From positions 3,844,001 to 3,908,000 of the forward strand of contig NZ_CP041660.1 of assembly GCF_007289895.1 (NCBI RefSeq): 64,000 nucleotides of DNA, given 5' to 3'. A program made the translations under genes and the position numbers. Below, piece after piece: positions 6,925 through 16,019 of this stretch (position 1 is its first letter; each line of letters begins with the position of its first letter). Source of the stretch: Catenovulum sediminis (lineage in GTDB: Bacteria > Pseudomonadota > Gammaproteobacteria > Enterobacterales > Alteromonadaceae). The notes under the pieces are model-generated. The model worked only from the letters and a program-made list of their open reading frames with translations, did not search any database and was not told the DNA's origin.

Positions 6925-9057
6925 TTAATTTAAGTATCTGAATTTTATGTAAAAAGCACGGCCCGGCTTGTCGATATTAAAGTTATCGTACACCGCCTTA
7001 TCAAAGATATTTCGCGTTGAAAATGAAACCCGGTATGCATCATTTTTAAATGCATATTCAATATCCAAGTCGTGGGTAGCTTGAGTTGGTACTTGAAATT
7101 TAGTTGATTTTGAACCGGAACTTTCCCATTGATAGAAGAACTGTCCGACATAATTGATAGACCAACTGGTCGTTAATCCGGCGATATCAAAGGCCATCCA
7201 ATCTAATGAAAAACGTGCATTGGCATATTGATACGGACGATTAGGTATACGATCTCCGTGATGATTGTGGGGGAAACCATCAATATCAACATAAGATTGA
7301 TCGGTTGCATTTTCATATGTGGCATTTAAGTTAAGTGAATAATAATCGTGCAAACGACCATACCAAGCCAGTTCAATACCATTGGTTTGTACTTTGCGAT
7401 CGTTTAAATAACGACCTCGAATAATCTGCTCGGGGACATAACGAATGAGGTTTTCAGTGTCTCTTAAAAACAGATTAACTTCCGTACGGGTAAATAAGTT
7501 TTCAACAGAGTATCGGTAAGTTGAACCTAAATTAAAATTGCGGCTGGTTTCAGGGTTTAGTTCTGGACTTGGCATGACATATTTGCCAGTCCCTAAGATT
7601 TCAACCGGCTCTGGTAAACGTACCGCCTCTTCAAATGAAGTTTTAACCAGCCAATCATCCGACAACTGATAACTTAATGTTGCACCGAAGCCCGATTTAT
7701 CAAAATTTATAAGTGTTGTTTGCTCGACTGTTTCAAATTCAACTTGTTGCTCTGCAATAATTTCGCCGCCCATCTGATAGTGTTTAGCAAAAACACCAAA
7801 ACGGATACTGTCATTTAAAATTTGCGTGTTGTATGCAAAACCCAAGACCGACTTATCCAACCGGTTGGGGGTACTGAATGATGTATTGTTGGCGTTAATT
7901 TCATCATAACCCTGACGTTCTATTGCATTATGTGCGTAACTTAGCGTCAATGTATCCTGTTGATTTAAATGATAATCGGCAGACAGGTTGTAACGTAAAA
8001 TATCATCGGTTAAATGAAAGATAGATTGCGTACCAAATTCGCCATCAGTGGCATTATTAGGTGTTGTATAACTGCCATCCCATGCATAAATCCGGTTGAG
8101 TGTATCGTAAAATGACTCGGTTATTTTGCCAGTTAACAGATAGCCTTTTAGGCCGAATTGTTGCCAGTCTTTTTTATAAATTGCCGAAAATAATTTGCTG
8201 TCATTTTTACTGTATACACCAGCAAAAACTTTATTGGTTGATTTTTCTGGATGCTGCTGTTCGTTTTTATTCGCAGCCAGTATCACGCCAACCGATAGTT
8301 CGTCAGCCAATTCGGTGCCTTGTATGCCCGCTTTAAGATTGATAGAACCAGATGTGTACGCGTCGTGAAAACGACGTACCGTTTGCACCCCGACCACGTT
8401 GCCGTTTTCAATTTTATTAATATTGTGCATTTCATAATCATTATCTGAATGATTTAGCGAAACAGAGCTTCTGACAAACCAGTTATTTTGAAAGGCAATT
8501 TGTGAAAACACACTTAAATTTTGGCTATTAAATGAACCATAGGAATACGATAAATCAAGCAAGTTTTCATCAAGCGACGGGGTAATAATGTTTATCGCCC
8601 CGCCCAAAGCATCCGCAGCCAGCTCAATTGGAACCACACCTTTGTAAACTTGCATTTTTTCAACTAAATTTCCGGAAAAGTTATTTAAAGACAGTGCACC
8701 ACCAAAATTTTCCATTGGAATACCATCAAAAAAATAACGGATCTGATTGCCCGATAAACCATTGATCGATAACTCAGACGATGAACCAACGCCACCATTG
8801 CTTCTAACATGAATACCTGGAGAAAAATTCAGGATTTGATTTAAATCGAAAACCGAGTTTTGGTATTTGTCGGTTAATAATAAATCGACGTTAAACCCAG
8901 AAAGGCGAATCGCCTGATCTGATTCTTGTCCAACAACTTCGATTCGTTCAACAGCGCCTTCCTTTGCTTCACTCTGTGCTTGAGCATGTATTGACAAACT
9001 GGCTGACAAACCGATCAGCCCTAAACATTGAGTTAGATAGCGTACTGTATATTTCAT
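6925..9057 (-). CDS. TonB-dependent outer-membrane siderophore/iron receptor
   Basis: A 710-residue receptor: signal peptide to about residue 27 (ending HAQAQ), a TonB-box-like ERIEVVG segment, a plug domain (NQILNFSPGIHVRSNG, then LSGNQIRYFFDGIPM and GVVPIELAADALGGAINI), and a 22-strand barrel ending in the aromatic-rich AFYIKFRYLN. I prefer ATG 9057 because it gives a clean signal peptide; the longer frame would use a TTG at 9102. The upstream Fur-box match and the partners (DUF4374 lipoprotein, PepSY protein) indicate an iron chelate as ligand, though the exact siderophore or heme cannot be read. It is the first gene of a two-gene minus-strand operon. Confidence 0.88.
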   Translation of the reverse strand: MKYTVRYLTQCLGLIGLSASLSIHAQAQSEAKEGAVERIEVVGQESDQAIRLSGFNVDLLLTDKYQNSVFDLNQILNFSPGIHVRSNGGVGSSSELSINGLSGNQIRYFFDGIPMENFGGALSLNNFSGNLVEKMQVYKGVVPIELAADALGGAINIITPSLDENLLDLSYSYGSFNSQNLSVFSQIAFQNNWFVRSSVSLNHSDNDYEMHNINKIENGNVVGVQTVRRFHDAYTSGSINLKAGIQGTELADELSVGVILAANKNEQQHPEKSTNKVFAGVYSKNDSKLFSAIYKKDWQQFGLKGYLLTGKITESFYDTLNRIYAWDGSYTTPNNATDGEFGTQSIFHLTDDILRYNLSADYHLNQQDTLTLSYAHNAIERQGYDEINANNTSFSTPNRLDKSVLGFAYNTQILNDSIRFGVFAKHYQMGGEIIAEQQVEFETVEQTTLINFDKSGFGATLSYQLSDDWLVKTSFEEAVRLPEPVEILGTGKYVMPSPELNPETSRNFNLGSTYRYSVENLFTRTEVNLFLRDTENLIRYVPEQIIRGRYLNDRKVQTNGIELAWYGRLHDYYSLNLNATYENATDQSYVDIDGFPHNHHGDRIPNRPYQYANARFSLDWMAFDIAGLTTSWSINYVGQFFYQWESSGSKSTKFQVPTQATHDLDIEYAFKNDAYRVSFSTRNIFDKAVYDNFNIDKPGRAFYIKFRYLN

Positions 9058-9145
9058 GTGGGTATGTATTCTATTTAAATCTTTAACCTTGCCCGAAAAC
9101 AATCAAATTGAAGATTCAAAAACTGCCTAATATGTAAATTATATT

Positions 9146-9164
9146 GATATTGGTAATCATTATC
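9146..9164. promoter_or_regulatory. Fur box in divergent promoter of the iron-uptake locus
   Basis: GATATTGGTAATCATTATC matches the 19-bp Escherichia coli Fur consensus (GATAATGATAATCATTATC) at 17 positions. It lies between the divergently transcribed TonB receptor and PepSY genes, about 40 bp before the latter's ATG, so it can control both. A further overlapping inverted repeat (GGTAAT/ATTACC arms, 9152-9170) suggests more than one Fur dimer. Confidence 0.85.
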
Positions 9165-9203
9165 ATTACCATAAACATTATTGTCAATAGCTAAAGTATA
9201 CGT

Positions 9204-10295
9204 ATGAGAAAGACGCTTTTTAAAATACATGGTTACCTTGCGCTCGTTGCCTTGGTACCCATTTTGTTGATTGCACTGACCGGCAGTTTATTAGTATTTA
9301 AGTTTGAAATAGACAGCTTGTTAATGCCTGACCAGGCAACAATTTCAGAACAAGGCAATAGCAGATTGTCGACTAACACCTTGATTGAAAAAATCAATTC
9401 AAACTTCACTGAGTACGAAATTGGCAGTTGGGAACTATTTGATGACGGTTATCAAGCAGATCGGGTTTATTTAATTAAAAAGCATAGTGAAAACTGGTAC
9501 AAAGTTTTTTTAAACCCTTATACAGCAGAAATTTTAAGTGCGCCTCAACCACTTAATCATTATTTAACTGACTGGTTGTTAGAATTGCATTATACCCTGC
9601 TGTTGAATAACCTATGGCAGGATCAGCCTAATCTTGGCACTTTAATTGGCCTGTTTGTGGCCATAATATTGAGCGTTTTGGGCATCAGTGGCTTGATAAT
9701 TTATCGACGTTTTTGGCGTAAATTTTTCACCTTTTCATTCGCTAAAAATAAACAAGCGCAAAACCGTGAACTTCACAGGCAAGGCGGTATTTGGTGTTCG
9801 CCCGTTTTATTAATCATAGGTTTAACCGGTGTTTATTTTAATTTAGTCGAGTTCTTACATGAGCATGAAGAACATGAAAATGGTGGACATTTTATCTTAA
9901 CTGAGCGCATGTATAGCGACAATTTAGACTTTGATGCGCTATTACAACAAAGCAAAAATACGATTAACGGGTTTCGCCCGACTTATTTGCTGTTTCCTTT
10001 TGAACCGGACAGAAACGTTACGATATTTGGCGAAGTGCCTTCAATGAATATTTTTGCCAGTCAATATAGTTCAACAGTGACTTTTAATAAAAATAGTGGC
10101 GAATTAATCGTCGCGCGTGATATTCGAAAACGGGGTTTTGTAGATCAGTTTGTGGATAGCCTACGCGAATTACATTTTGGTAACTTTGCAGGTTTAGCCA
10201 GTAAAATTGTCTATGCCATTGTGGGTGTCGGTATCATATTGTCAGCCTTTACTGGCGTATTAATGTGGTTGCGCAGAAAACGACTCATTACTTAA
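9204..10295 (+). CDS. PepSY-associated TM protein, putative ferric-siderophore reductase
   Basis: A 363-residue inner-membrane protein of the PepSY-TM (PiuB-like) family, thought to reduce iron-siderophore complexes in the periplasm so that iron is released. The first helix (about 14-35, ALVALVPILLIALTGSLLVF) is followed by a periplasmic PepSY-type domain, a second helix pair near 145-220 with the family's RELHRQGG/His segment, and a final helix near residue 340 (GVGIILSAFTGVLMWL). A His/Glu cluster (EHEEHENGGH, about 220-230) could bind metal. It diverges from the TonB receptor over a Fur box, so it should be induced by iron starvation. The reductase role is a family-level inference. Confidence 0.8.
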   Translation: MRKTLFKIHGYLALVALVPILLIALTGSLLVFKFEIDSLLMPDQATISEQGNSRLSTNTLIEKINSNFTEYEIGSWELFDDGYQADRVYLIKKHSENWYKVFLNPYTAEILSAPQPLNHYLTDWLLELHYTLLLNNLWQDQPNLGTLIGLFVAIILSVLGISGLIIYRRFWRKFFTFSFAKNKQAQNRELHRQGGIWCSPVLLIIGLTGVYFNLVEFLHEHEEHENGGHFILTERMYSDNLDFDALLQQSKNTINGFRPTYLLFPFEPDRNVTIFGEVPSMNIFASQYSSTVTFNKNSGELIVARDIRKRGFVDQFVDSLRELHFGNFAGLASKIVYAIVGVGIILSAFTGVLMWLRRKRLIT

Positions 10296-10337
10296 AATTC
10301 GCCTAACGGCTATATAAATAGAGTGACAAATTACATA

Positions 10338-10362
10338 TGAGCTAGCTTAAAAAACTAGCTCA
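10338..10362. terminator. Hairpin between PepSY gene and egtD
   Basis: An 8-bp stem, TGAGCTAG (10338-10345) with CTAGCTCA (10355-10362), has an A-rich loop and overlaps the egtD stop codon. It separates two convergent genes. A weak U-tract makes this only a possible terminator. Confidence 0.4.
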
Positions 10363-11307
10363 GCGCTTATTAAATATGTAGTCCGCAAATAAATTATTCT
10401 GATCTGTCAGTTTATCTATCATTTGAAAGCCAGAGCCTTCGATTATATTTTGGATGATTTCATCACTATATTTACGTGAAATTTCAGTATAAATTTTTTC
10501 ACCCGCTTTAAACCAATATTGCTTTCCTGTGTGTTTTACCGTGATACGCTGATCGGCCAAACTGGTTAGATAACTTTTTGCAATGCCTTCTTGCTGCGTA
10601 TAACTAGGATCGTGCTTAAATTGATTTAAATCAAAATCGCCACCTAATTCACGGTTTATTCTAGCCAACAAGTTTAAGTTAAAATCTCGGGTAACACCTT
10701 GACTGTCATTGTAAGCAGGTAAAACCAAAGATTCCGGTTTTATTAAGTCTGCACCTAACAGTAATTTATCTTGCGGATTAAGGGTTTTGCCTAACTGAAT
10801 CAGAAAGCCATTCGCTTCTTCATCACTCATATTGCCGATACTTGAGCCTAAAAATAATACCACCTTGGGATGATGGCTGCTTTTTAATGACGCCAATATC
10901 TTAAAATAATCTCCTTGTTGCTTGTGAACCTTAATATCCGGTAATTCTCGGGCCAGTGACGCTTCCAATTGGTCCAATGCATTGGCAGATATGTCAATTG
11001 GCAAATAGTCAAACTTGTAGTGTTTTCGTTGTAGCGCACTGAGCAATTTTTTTGTTTTACTCCCATCACCTGCACCCAATTCAATTAATTCAAAATGCTG
11101 ATGTTTATCCAATGCCCAAGCATTGAGCATAGACAGTGTTTGCTGTTCAAAAATATCCATCTCAGCACGGGTCAAATAGTATTCTGGCAATGCCATAATT
11201 TTTACAAATAAAGCATCCCCGACTTTGTCGTAAAAGTATTTAGAGGGTAAATACTTTTGCTCACTACTTAACCCTTGATCTACGTCAATTGAAAATTGCT
11301 CTAACAT
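10360..11307 (-). CDS. egtD: L-histidine N-alpha-methyltransferase EgtD (ergothioneine biosynthesis)
   Basis: Transfers three methyl groups from S-adenosylmethionine to histidine to make hercynine, the first step to ergothioneine. The EgtD opening (KYLPSKYFYDKVGDALF), the ALPEYYLTRAE block, the SAM motif ELGAGDGSKT (GAGDGS at 78-83) and GSSIGNM are all present, and the length of 315 fits. The protein is cytosolic. It lies 24 bp after egtB on the same strand, so hercynine production and sulfur insertion are co-expressed. No egtA, egtC or egtE homologue is beside it, which is usual for two-gene egtBD clusters. Confidence 0.93.
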   Translation of the reverse strand: MLEQFSIDVDQGLSSEQKYLPSKYFYDKVGDALFVKIMALPEYYLTRAEMDIFEQQTLSMLNAWALDKHQHFELIELGAGDGSKTKKLLSALQRKHYKFDYLPIDISANALDQLEASLARELPDIKVHKQQGDYFKILASLKSSHHPKVVLFLGSSIGNMSDEEANGFLIQLGKTLNPQDKLLLGADLIKPESLVLPAYNDSQGVTRDFNLNLLARINRELGGDFDLNQFKHDPSYTQQEGIAKSYLTSLADQRITVKHTGKQYWFKAGEKIYTEISRKYSDEIIQNIIEGSGFQMIDKLTDQNNLFADYIFNKR

Positions 11308-11331
11308 AATGAATATCCCTGATTTTTTGTG

Positions 11332-12495
11332 TTATTTAGCCAAACGGATGCCTGAAAATTGCCATTGCATATGCGGATAGAAAAAATTTCGATAAGTACA
11401 GCGCGCGTGACCAGATGAAGTTGCAACCGATGCACCCCGTAATACCATTTGATTAGCCATAAATTTTCCGTTGTATTCCCCGACTGCGCCTGCTTTAGTC
11501 GCAAAGTTTGGATAAGGTAAATAAGCAGAAGACGTCCATTCCCATCGCTTGCCCCACGCTAGCTGCTGACTAGCCACTTCCCATTCAAACTCTGTCGGCA
11601 ATCGCATTCCTTTCCAATTGGCATAAGCTTGCGCTTCGTAATAGGATACATGACATAGCATGGCTTCAGGATCAACCGGTTTAAGACCAGCCAAAGTATA
11701 ATAAAACCACTCTCCATTGACTTTATGCCAATATAAAGGGCTACTTATTTTTTGCTTTTGCAACCAACTCCATCCATCGTCTAACCAATAGCTGAAGTTT
11801 TGGTAACCTTGCTGTTCAATAAATTCGATATACTCACCATTGGTTACGAGTGCTTTGTTGATATCAAATGAAGGTAAATAAACCTGATGTCTTCCCAATT
11901 CATTGTCAAAACAAAAGCCCTCACCTTGATGACCAACCGCATATAAATTTTCATCTATCTTCAGCCAACCGCTGGCATTATTGTGATCTTTAATTAAGTT
12001 AAAATCGGCCTGATATACCGGATGTAATTCATTTAACCCAAACGTATATTTTAAATCTGTTAGTAACAATTCTTGATGCTGCTGCTCATGATGTATACCT
12101 AAGGTGATGAGATCCTTGACCTGCTGATTGATATTTTTTGACAATTGAGATGGGGACAAAAGTTTTTTCATATGTTCATCAACACAATGGCGGTATTGAT
12201 ACACTTGTTTTACCGTTGGCCGACTGTAAATACCTCTTTGATTTCGAATTGCTCTGCGACCAATTGATTGATAATAGCTGTTAAATAAAAAGCTAAACTG
12301 GGGATCAAATTCTCGATAGCCTGGTAAATATTCTTTTAAGATAAAAGTTTCGAAAAACCAAGTGACATGCGCCAAGTGCCATTTCGGAGGGCTGGCAAAT
12401 TCAACCGCTTGCGGCACAAAATCTTCGACTTCTAAAGGCTCGCAAAGCAGTTCGCTGACTCGGCGGGTTTGCAAGTAGGCGTCTAACAACATCAT
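11332..12495 (-). CDS. egtB: Ergothioneine biosynthesis sulfoxide synthase EgtB
   Basis: A non-heme iron enzyme that joins hercynine to a thiol donor (cysteine or gamma-glutamylcysteine) with oxygen. The N-terminal DinB-like domain carries the iron ligands: WHLAH near residue 40 and the HxxxHxE motif at 136-142 (HEQQHQE). The C-terminal formylglycine-generating-enzyme-like domain shows RLPTEFEWEVA and the ending RCTYRNFFYP...FSGIRLAK. Length is 387, slightly shorter than mycobacterial EgtB. Two ATGs stand together at the start after an AGAGGG ribosome site. The selenium analogue SenA has a similar fold, but the egtD neighbour favours ergothioneine. Which thiol donor is used cannot be told. 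Confidence 0.88.
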   Translation of the reverse strand: MMLLDAYLQTRRVSELLCEPLEVEDFVPQAVEFASPPKWHLAHVTWFFETFILKEYLPGYREFDPQFSFLFNSYYQSIGRRAIRNQRGIYSRPTVKQVYQYRHCVDEHMKKLLSPSQLSKNINQQVKDLITLGIHHEQQHQELLLTDLKYTFGLNELHPVYQADFNLIKDHNNASGWLKIDENLYAVGHQGEGFCFDNELGRHQVYLPSFDINKALVTNGEYIEFIEQQGYQNFSYWLDDGWSWLQKQKISSPLYWHKVNGEWFYYTLAGLKPVDPEAMLCHVSYYEAQAYANWKGMRLPTEFEWEVASQQLAWGKRWEWTSSAYLPYPNFATKAGAVGEYNGKFMANQMVLRGASVATSSGHARCTYRNFFYPHMQWQFSGIRLAK

Positions 12496-12665
12496 GTTTT
12501 GCCCTCTGTTATCTATCCGTTATCTATCCGTTTTAAATAAGCTTCAGTGCCAGAACATATTGATAATAGTCCTACCCACTAAATTTCGCCAATTTGGCGC
12601 CTATCGCATTGTGGCTATCACATTGTGCATTTCGCGCGCGCTCCCTTATTTGCCGATAAACGCCT

Positions 12666-15065
12666 TTATTTTCGGATAAATTTAGTCAACATTACTGGCA
12701 AGATAGTAATATCGGTTATTAATGCGACAAACATCGCAATCCCCGTTAACAAGCCAAACAGCATACTGGGTACAAAGTTAGAAAAAACCAGCATACCAAA
12801 ACCAATTATGATAATGGTTGTCGTGTAAACAAGCGCATATCCAACAGATAAATTTGTCGCTTCGATTACATTCCCGTCGTTATGCTCCTTTAATTCTTGT
12901 AAATACCGATGTACATAGTGAATGGTATCATCCATTGAGATCCCCATTGCCACTGTGGCTATCGTCATTGTCATTAAATCAAGTGGTATCGCAAGCCAGC
13001 CCATGATCCCCATCACAATTACGGTTGTAATAATATTAGGTACCAGCGCTATCAGAGCTATTTTCCACGAAGAAAAAATCAGCAATAATACCAAAGCCAT
13101 TGCGATGTAAACCACAAGCAAAGTGGTAATTTGAGAATCTACCAACTTTGTTAAAATATCCTGATATAAAACAAATAGACCGGTCAATAGATACTGTTCA
13201 TCTGAGATACCTAAATCAGCTAGGTTTTGCTTAATTGTTGCTAACAGCGCACCTCTATCAAGACCTGCTTTACTATCCTGAATACGGGTGCTGATTCTGA
13301 CTTCGTTATCGCTTTTTGAAAAATAGGCAGCAAAAAGATCTTGTCTCAACTCTTTGTCTAAGCTTTTGTACAACACTGTCAACTCGTACTCAGTCAATGG
13401 TTTCCCATTAACGACTTGTGCAATTTTAGTAAAGTCGGCCAGTGAGGTTATGTTACCCATAGCAGATTGTTGCGCGAGCATATCTTGTATGTCAGCAACT
13501 GACTGCACAGCCTCGGCCGATAATATTAAGTTTTCTTTAATTTGAGAGGGTGGAATTTTATAAATCACATCTAAACTGGTTGAGCCACCAAACTGCTGGT
13601 CTATGTAGCTCAACTCTCGCCTGACATCGGTAGATTCGTCAAAGTAGTTTAGAAAACTGTTTTCAGCTGTTAATTTAAGACTGCCGATGCCTATACACAA
13701 GGTTATCAACACAGTGAACACGACAAGCAAACGCGTCGAGTTTTGCGTCAAACCTGCGATACCTCGCATGCTATTTTCGATGAGTTTATGTTTTTCAACA
13801 TGAGCTTTTACTGAATAAAACGTGATTAATAATGCCGGAAAAAAAACCAGACTGACAGCAAAACTCACCAGCATGGCCAATACCATCATCCAGCCGAAGC
13901 TGATAACCGGCTGTACAGAGCTTAATATCAACGTGCCGAAGCCGATTGTTGTGGTAATGCCGGCAAATAAACAGGGTTTGATTTTGCTTTTAATGGTTTC
14001 TGTCACCAAAACAACTTGGTTTGTTTGATGCTTAAAGTTTTGTTGTGACGCTTGTTCGCGTTGCACAATTTCCTGGTAACGTACAATAATATGAATGATC
14101 ATTGCTAACGTTAGAATAATTTGTAGCGCAATGACATTGGCAGAAATGACCGTTACTTTTAAACCAAATAACGCTAACAAACCCAAAGTTAGCAAAACAC
14201 TCGTTGCGCAGCTGATAACGGGTAGCAATACCCAGCTGAATTGACGAAACAAATACCAAAGTAAAAATACAACGACCGACAAAATCGCACTACCAAATAT
14301 CAATAAATCACTTTTAATAATATTAATCAGTTCATATGCCAATAAATTATTGCCACCTAAGTAAAATTCATCTTGTTGGCCGAACTGCTTTAAAATTGCC
14401 CTAATTTGTTCAATTTCATTTATTCGTTTTTTATCTAGCAGTTTATTAATACGTTCAATCTGAGCTTGTAATTGTTCGAGTTTTTGCTTTTCTTGGGTGT
14501 TTAGCTCTCTGTCTAGCAAATGTTTTTTAATCTCTACACTTTGCTGTTGTAACTTGGATAGTTTTTCAGGTGTGTTAAAAACAACCTGCATTGACAAAGC
14601 ATCTTGCGCCTCGTTGATTAATAGCCCTTCATATAATGGATGACTGTTTAAACTGAGTTTTAAAGTTTGTGCATCATATTGTTGGTTTTCCCAAGTGAGA
14701 CTATTTACATCGGCAGAGATACCATTTGCTTGTGTAAATATGGGGACATTAACTATGCTGCGCACTTGTTTAACACGTTGTATTTTTTTTATCTGTGCGC
14801 TTATATCTAAGATTTTTTGTAAGCTAGCCGGCTCAAATATATTTTTCGCTTTGGGTTTATAAGCAATCAAAATAAATTCTTGTGTAGCATATTTTTGATC
14901 AACAATTTGCGTGTGAATATGATGCTTGTTGTTTTCTACCAATAAGGTATCCGCTGACGCATCAATTTCAAAGTATTGTGCTTGCCAGCCTAAAAATGCC
15001 AATAAAATCGTAAAACATATGCATATCCCCCAAGATAGAGCACGCATTTTAGTATCTTTACTCAT
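12666..15065 (-). CDS. RND-superfamily (MMPL-type) exporter, putative lipid transporter
   Basis: A 799-residue inner-membrane protein of the RND/MMPL exporter group (COG1033-like). It has the two-fold layout: TM1 near residue 10-27, a periplasmic loop starting FEIDASADTLL, TMs 2-6 near 255-425, TM7 near 450-465, a second periplasmic loop, and TMs 8-12 near 645-795. The second half carries the paired acidic motif GISMDDTIHY in a transmembrane helix, expected for proton coupling. The first periplasmic loop has a Gln/Lys/Glu coiled coil (about 165-225). The start lies 8 bp after the mlaA stop, so the two are almost certainly co-translated, pointing to lipid movement between membranes. The cargo is not known. 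Confidence 0.8.
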   Translation of the reverse strand: MSKDTKMRALSWGICICFTILLAFLGWQAQYFEIDASADTLLVENNKHHIHTQIVDQKYATQEFILIAYKPKAKNIFEPASLQKILDISAQIKKIQRVKQVRSIVNVPIFTQANGISADVNSLTWENQQYDAQTLKLSLNSHPLYEGLLINEAQDALSMQVVFNTPEKLSKLQQQSVEIKKHLLDRELNTQEKQKLEQLQAQIERINKLLDKKRINEIEQIRAILKQFGQQDEFYLGGNNLLAYELINIIKSDLLIFGSAILSVVVFLLWYLFRQFSWVLLPVISCATSVLLTLGLLALFGLKVTVISANVIALQIILTLAMIIHIIVRYQEIVQREQASQQNFKHQTNQVVLVTETIKSKIKPCLFAGITTTIGFGTLILSSVQPVISFGWMMVLAMLVSFAVSLVFFPALLITFYSVKAHVEKHKLIENSMRGIAGLTQNSTRLLVVFTVLITLCIGIGSLKLTAENSFLNYFDESTDVRRELSYIDQQFGGSTSLDVIYKIPPSQIKENLILSAEAVQSVADIQDMLAQQSAMGNITSLADFTKIAQVVNGKPLTEYELTVLYKSLDKELRQDLFAAYFSKSDNEVRISTRIQDSKAGLDRGALLATIKQNLADLGISDEQYLLTGLFVLYQDILTKLVDSQITTLLVVYIAMALVLLLIFSSWKIALIALVPNIITTVIVMGIMGWLAIPLDLMTMTIATVAMGISMDDTIHYVHRYLQELKEHNDGNVIEATNLSVGYALVYTTTIIIIGFGMLVFSNFVPSMLFGLLTGIAMFVALITDITILPVMLTKFIRK

Positions 15066-15073
15066 TTAAAACC

Positions 15074-15991
15074 CTATTCATCCGAGTTCTCAGAAGCCTG
15101 CAACGCTTCAGCTTGCTGCTCTTCAGCTTGTTGTTGATCTGCATTCTTCTGTCCTTTCGTTGTTTGCAAGGCCGTAAATTGTCTCCCCTGATAAAACTGA
15201 GCATCACGTTCGCTGGTTTGCATATATAAATTGCGGATGAACTCATATTCATTATCAACACCTTGCAGCACTTGTGGATAGTTGGATAAAAACGGAACTT
15301 GCGCATGCACACTGCCAGACGTGCGAATATGTGTCGCCGCTTGTTTATCATTTATTTGATTGATTGGATGCAATAGATAATCAAATGAAAATGAAGCCAA
15401 GTCGCGATAATTCGACGGACCAATAAAAGGCAATACCAAATACGCCCCCTGACCAACCCCATAAGAGGCTAATGTATGGCTGAAAGTGGTTTTATTTTGC
15501 TCAATTTCAAACCAGACATCTGCCGGATCAAACAAGCCTAACAAGCCTATTGTTGTATTAACCACAAAACGCGTCATGCTTTGCCCTGAATTGGCAAATT
15601 CTCCCTGAAATAAATGGTTTAAGGCAAATAATGGTTCTTGTAAGTTGTTAAAAAAACTGCCGATACGTTTATCGACAGGATCCGGTACAACTGTGTTGTA
15701 GCCTTTACTGATTGGTGTCAGTGCATAACGGTAAAAAATATCATTAAATTTAAAGATGGGTTCATTGATAATACGCAGCGGGTCTTCAACTTCTTGGTAG
15801 GATACAACTGTCAGACCTTGTCCGATAGCTTCATATGGCCCGACTGGCTGCTCAGCGTTTTCTATAGTTTGTCCAGAATTTTTCTCTACTTGGTTATTGG
15901 CTGTCGAGGCACAAGCTGACAAAAATACGGTGAAAATCAGGGAGACGATACACCAAGCATACGTCTTGTTTGAAAGATGATATCGTCTCAT
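15074..15991 (-). CDS. mlaA: MlaA (VacJ) family outer-membrane lipoprotein, copy 1
   Basis: MlaA proteins sit in the outer membrane and draw mislocalised phospholipid from the outer leaflet. I start at ATG 15991, which has a GGAG site and places the lipobox (LSAC) about 28 residues in; a longer GTG start at 16039 would overlap mscS. Family blocks are visible: EDPLRIINEPIFKFND, FNNLQEPLFALNHLFQG, TRFVVNTTIGLLGLFD and the GVGQGAYLVLPFIGPSN stretch. The C-terminus is Gln/Ala/Glu-rich (QQAEEQQAEALQ). It lies between mscS and an RND exporter in one operon rather than with mlaBCDEF. A second paralogue lies about 4 kb away. Confidence 0.88.
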   Translation of the reverse strand: MRRYHLSNKTYAWCIVSLIFTVFLSACASTANNQVEKNSGQTIENAEQPVGPYEAIGQGLTVVSYQEVEDPLRIINEPIFKFNDIFYRYALTPISKGYNTVVPDPVDKRIGSFFNNLQEPLFALNHLFQGEFANSGQSMTRFVVNTTIGLLGLFDPADVWFEIEQNKTTFSHTLASYGVGQGAYLVLPFIGPSNYRDLASFSFDYLLHPINQINDKQAATHIRTSGSVHAQVPFLSNYPQVLQGVDNEYEFIRNLYMQTSERDAQFYQGRQFTALQTTKGQKNADQQQAEEQQAEALQASENSDE

Positions 15992-16019
15992 TAACTTGCA
16001 TCTCCATGAGCCACTAAAG

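Noticed and set aside
12494-12828. Plus-strand frames across the egtB / RND-exporter gap
   Set aside because: They run antisense to the 3' end of the RND exporter gene, which has strong family motifs; the remainder is a 170-bp spacer with only a short TTATCTATCCG direct repeat.
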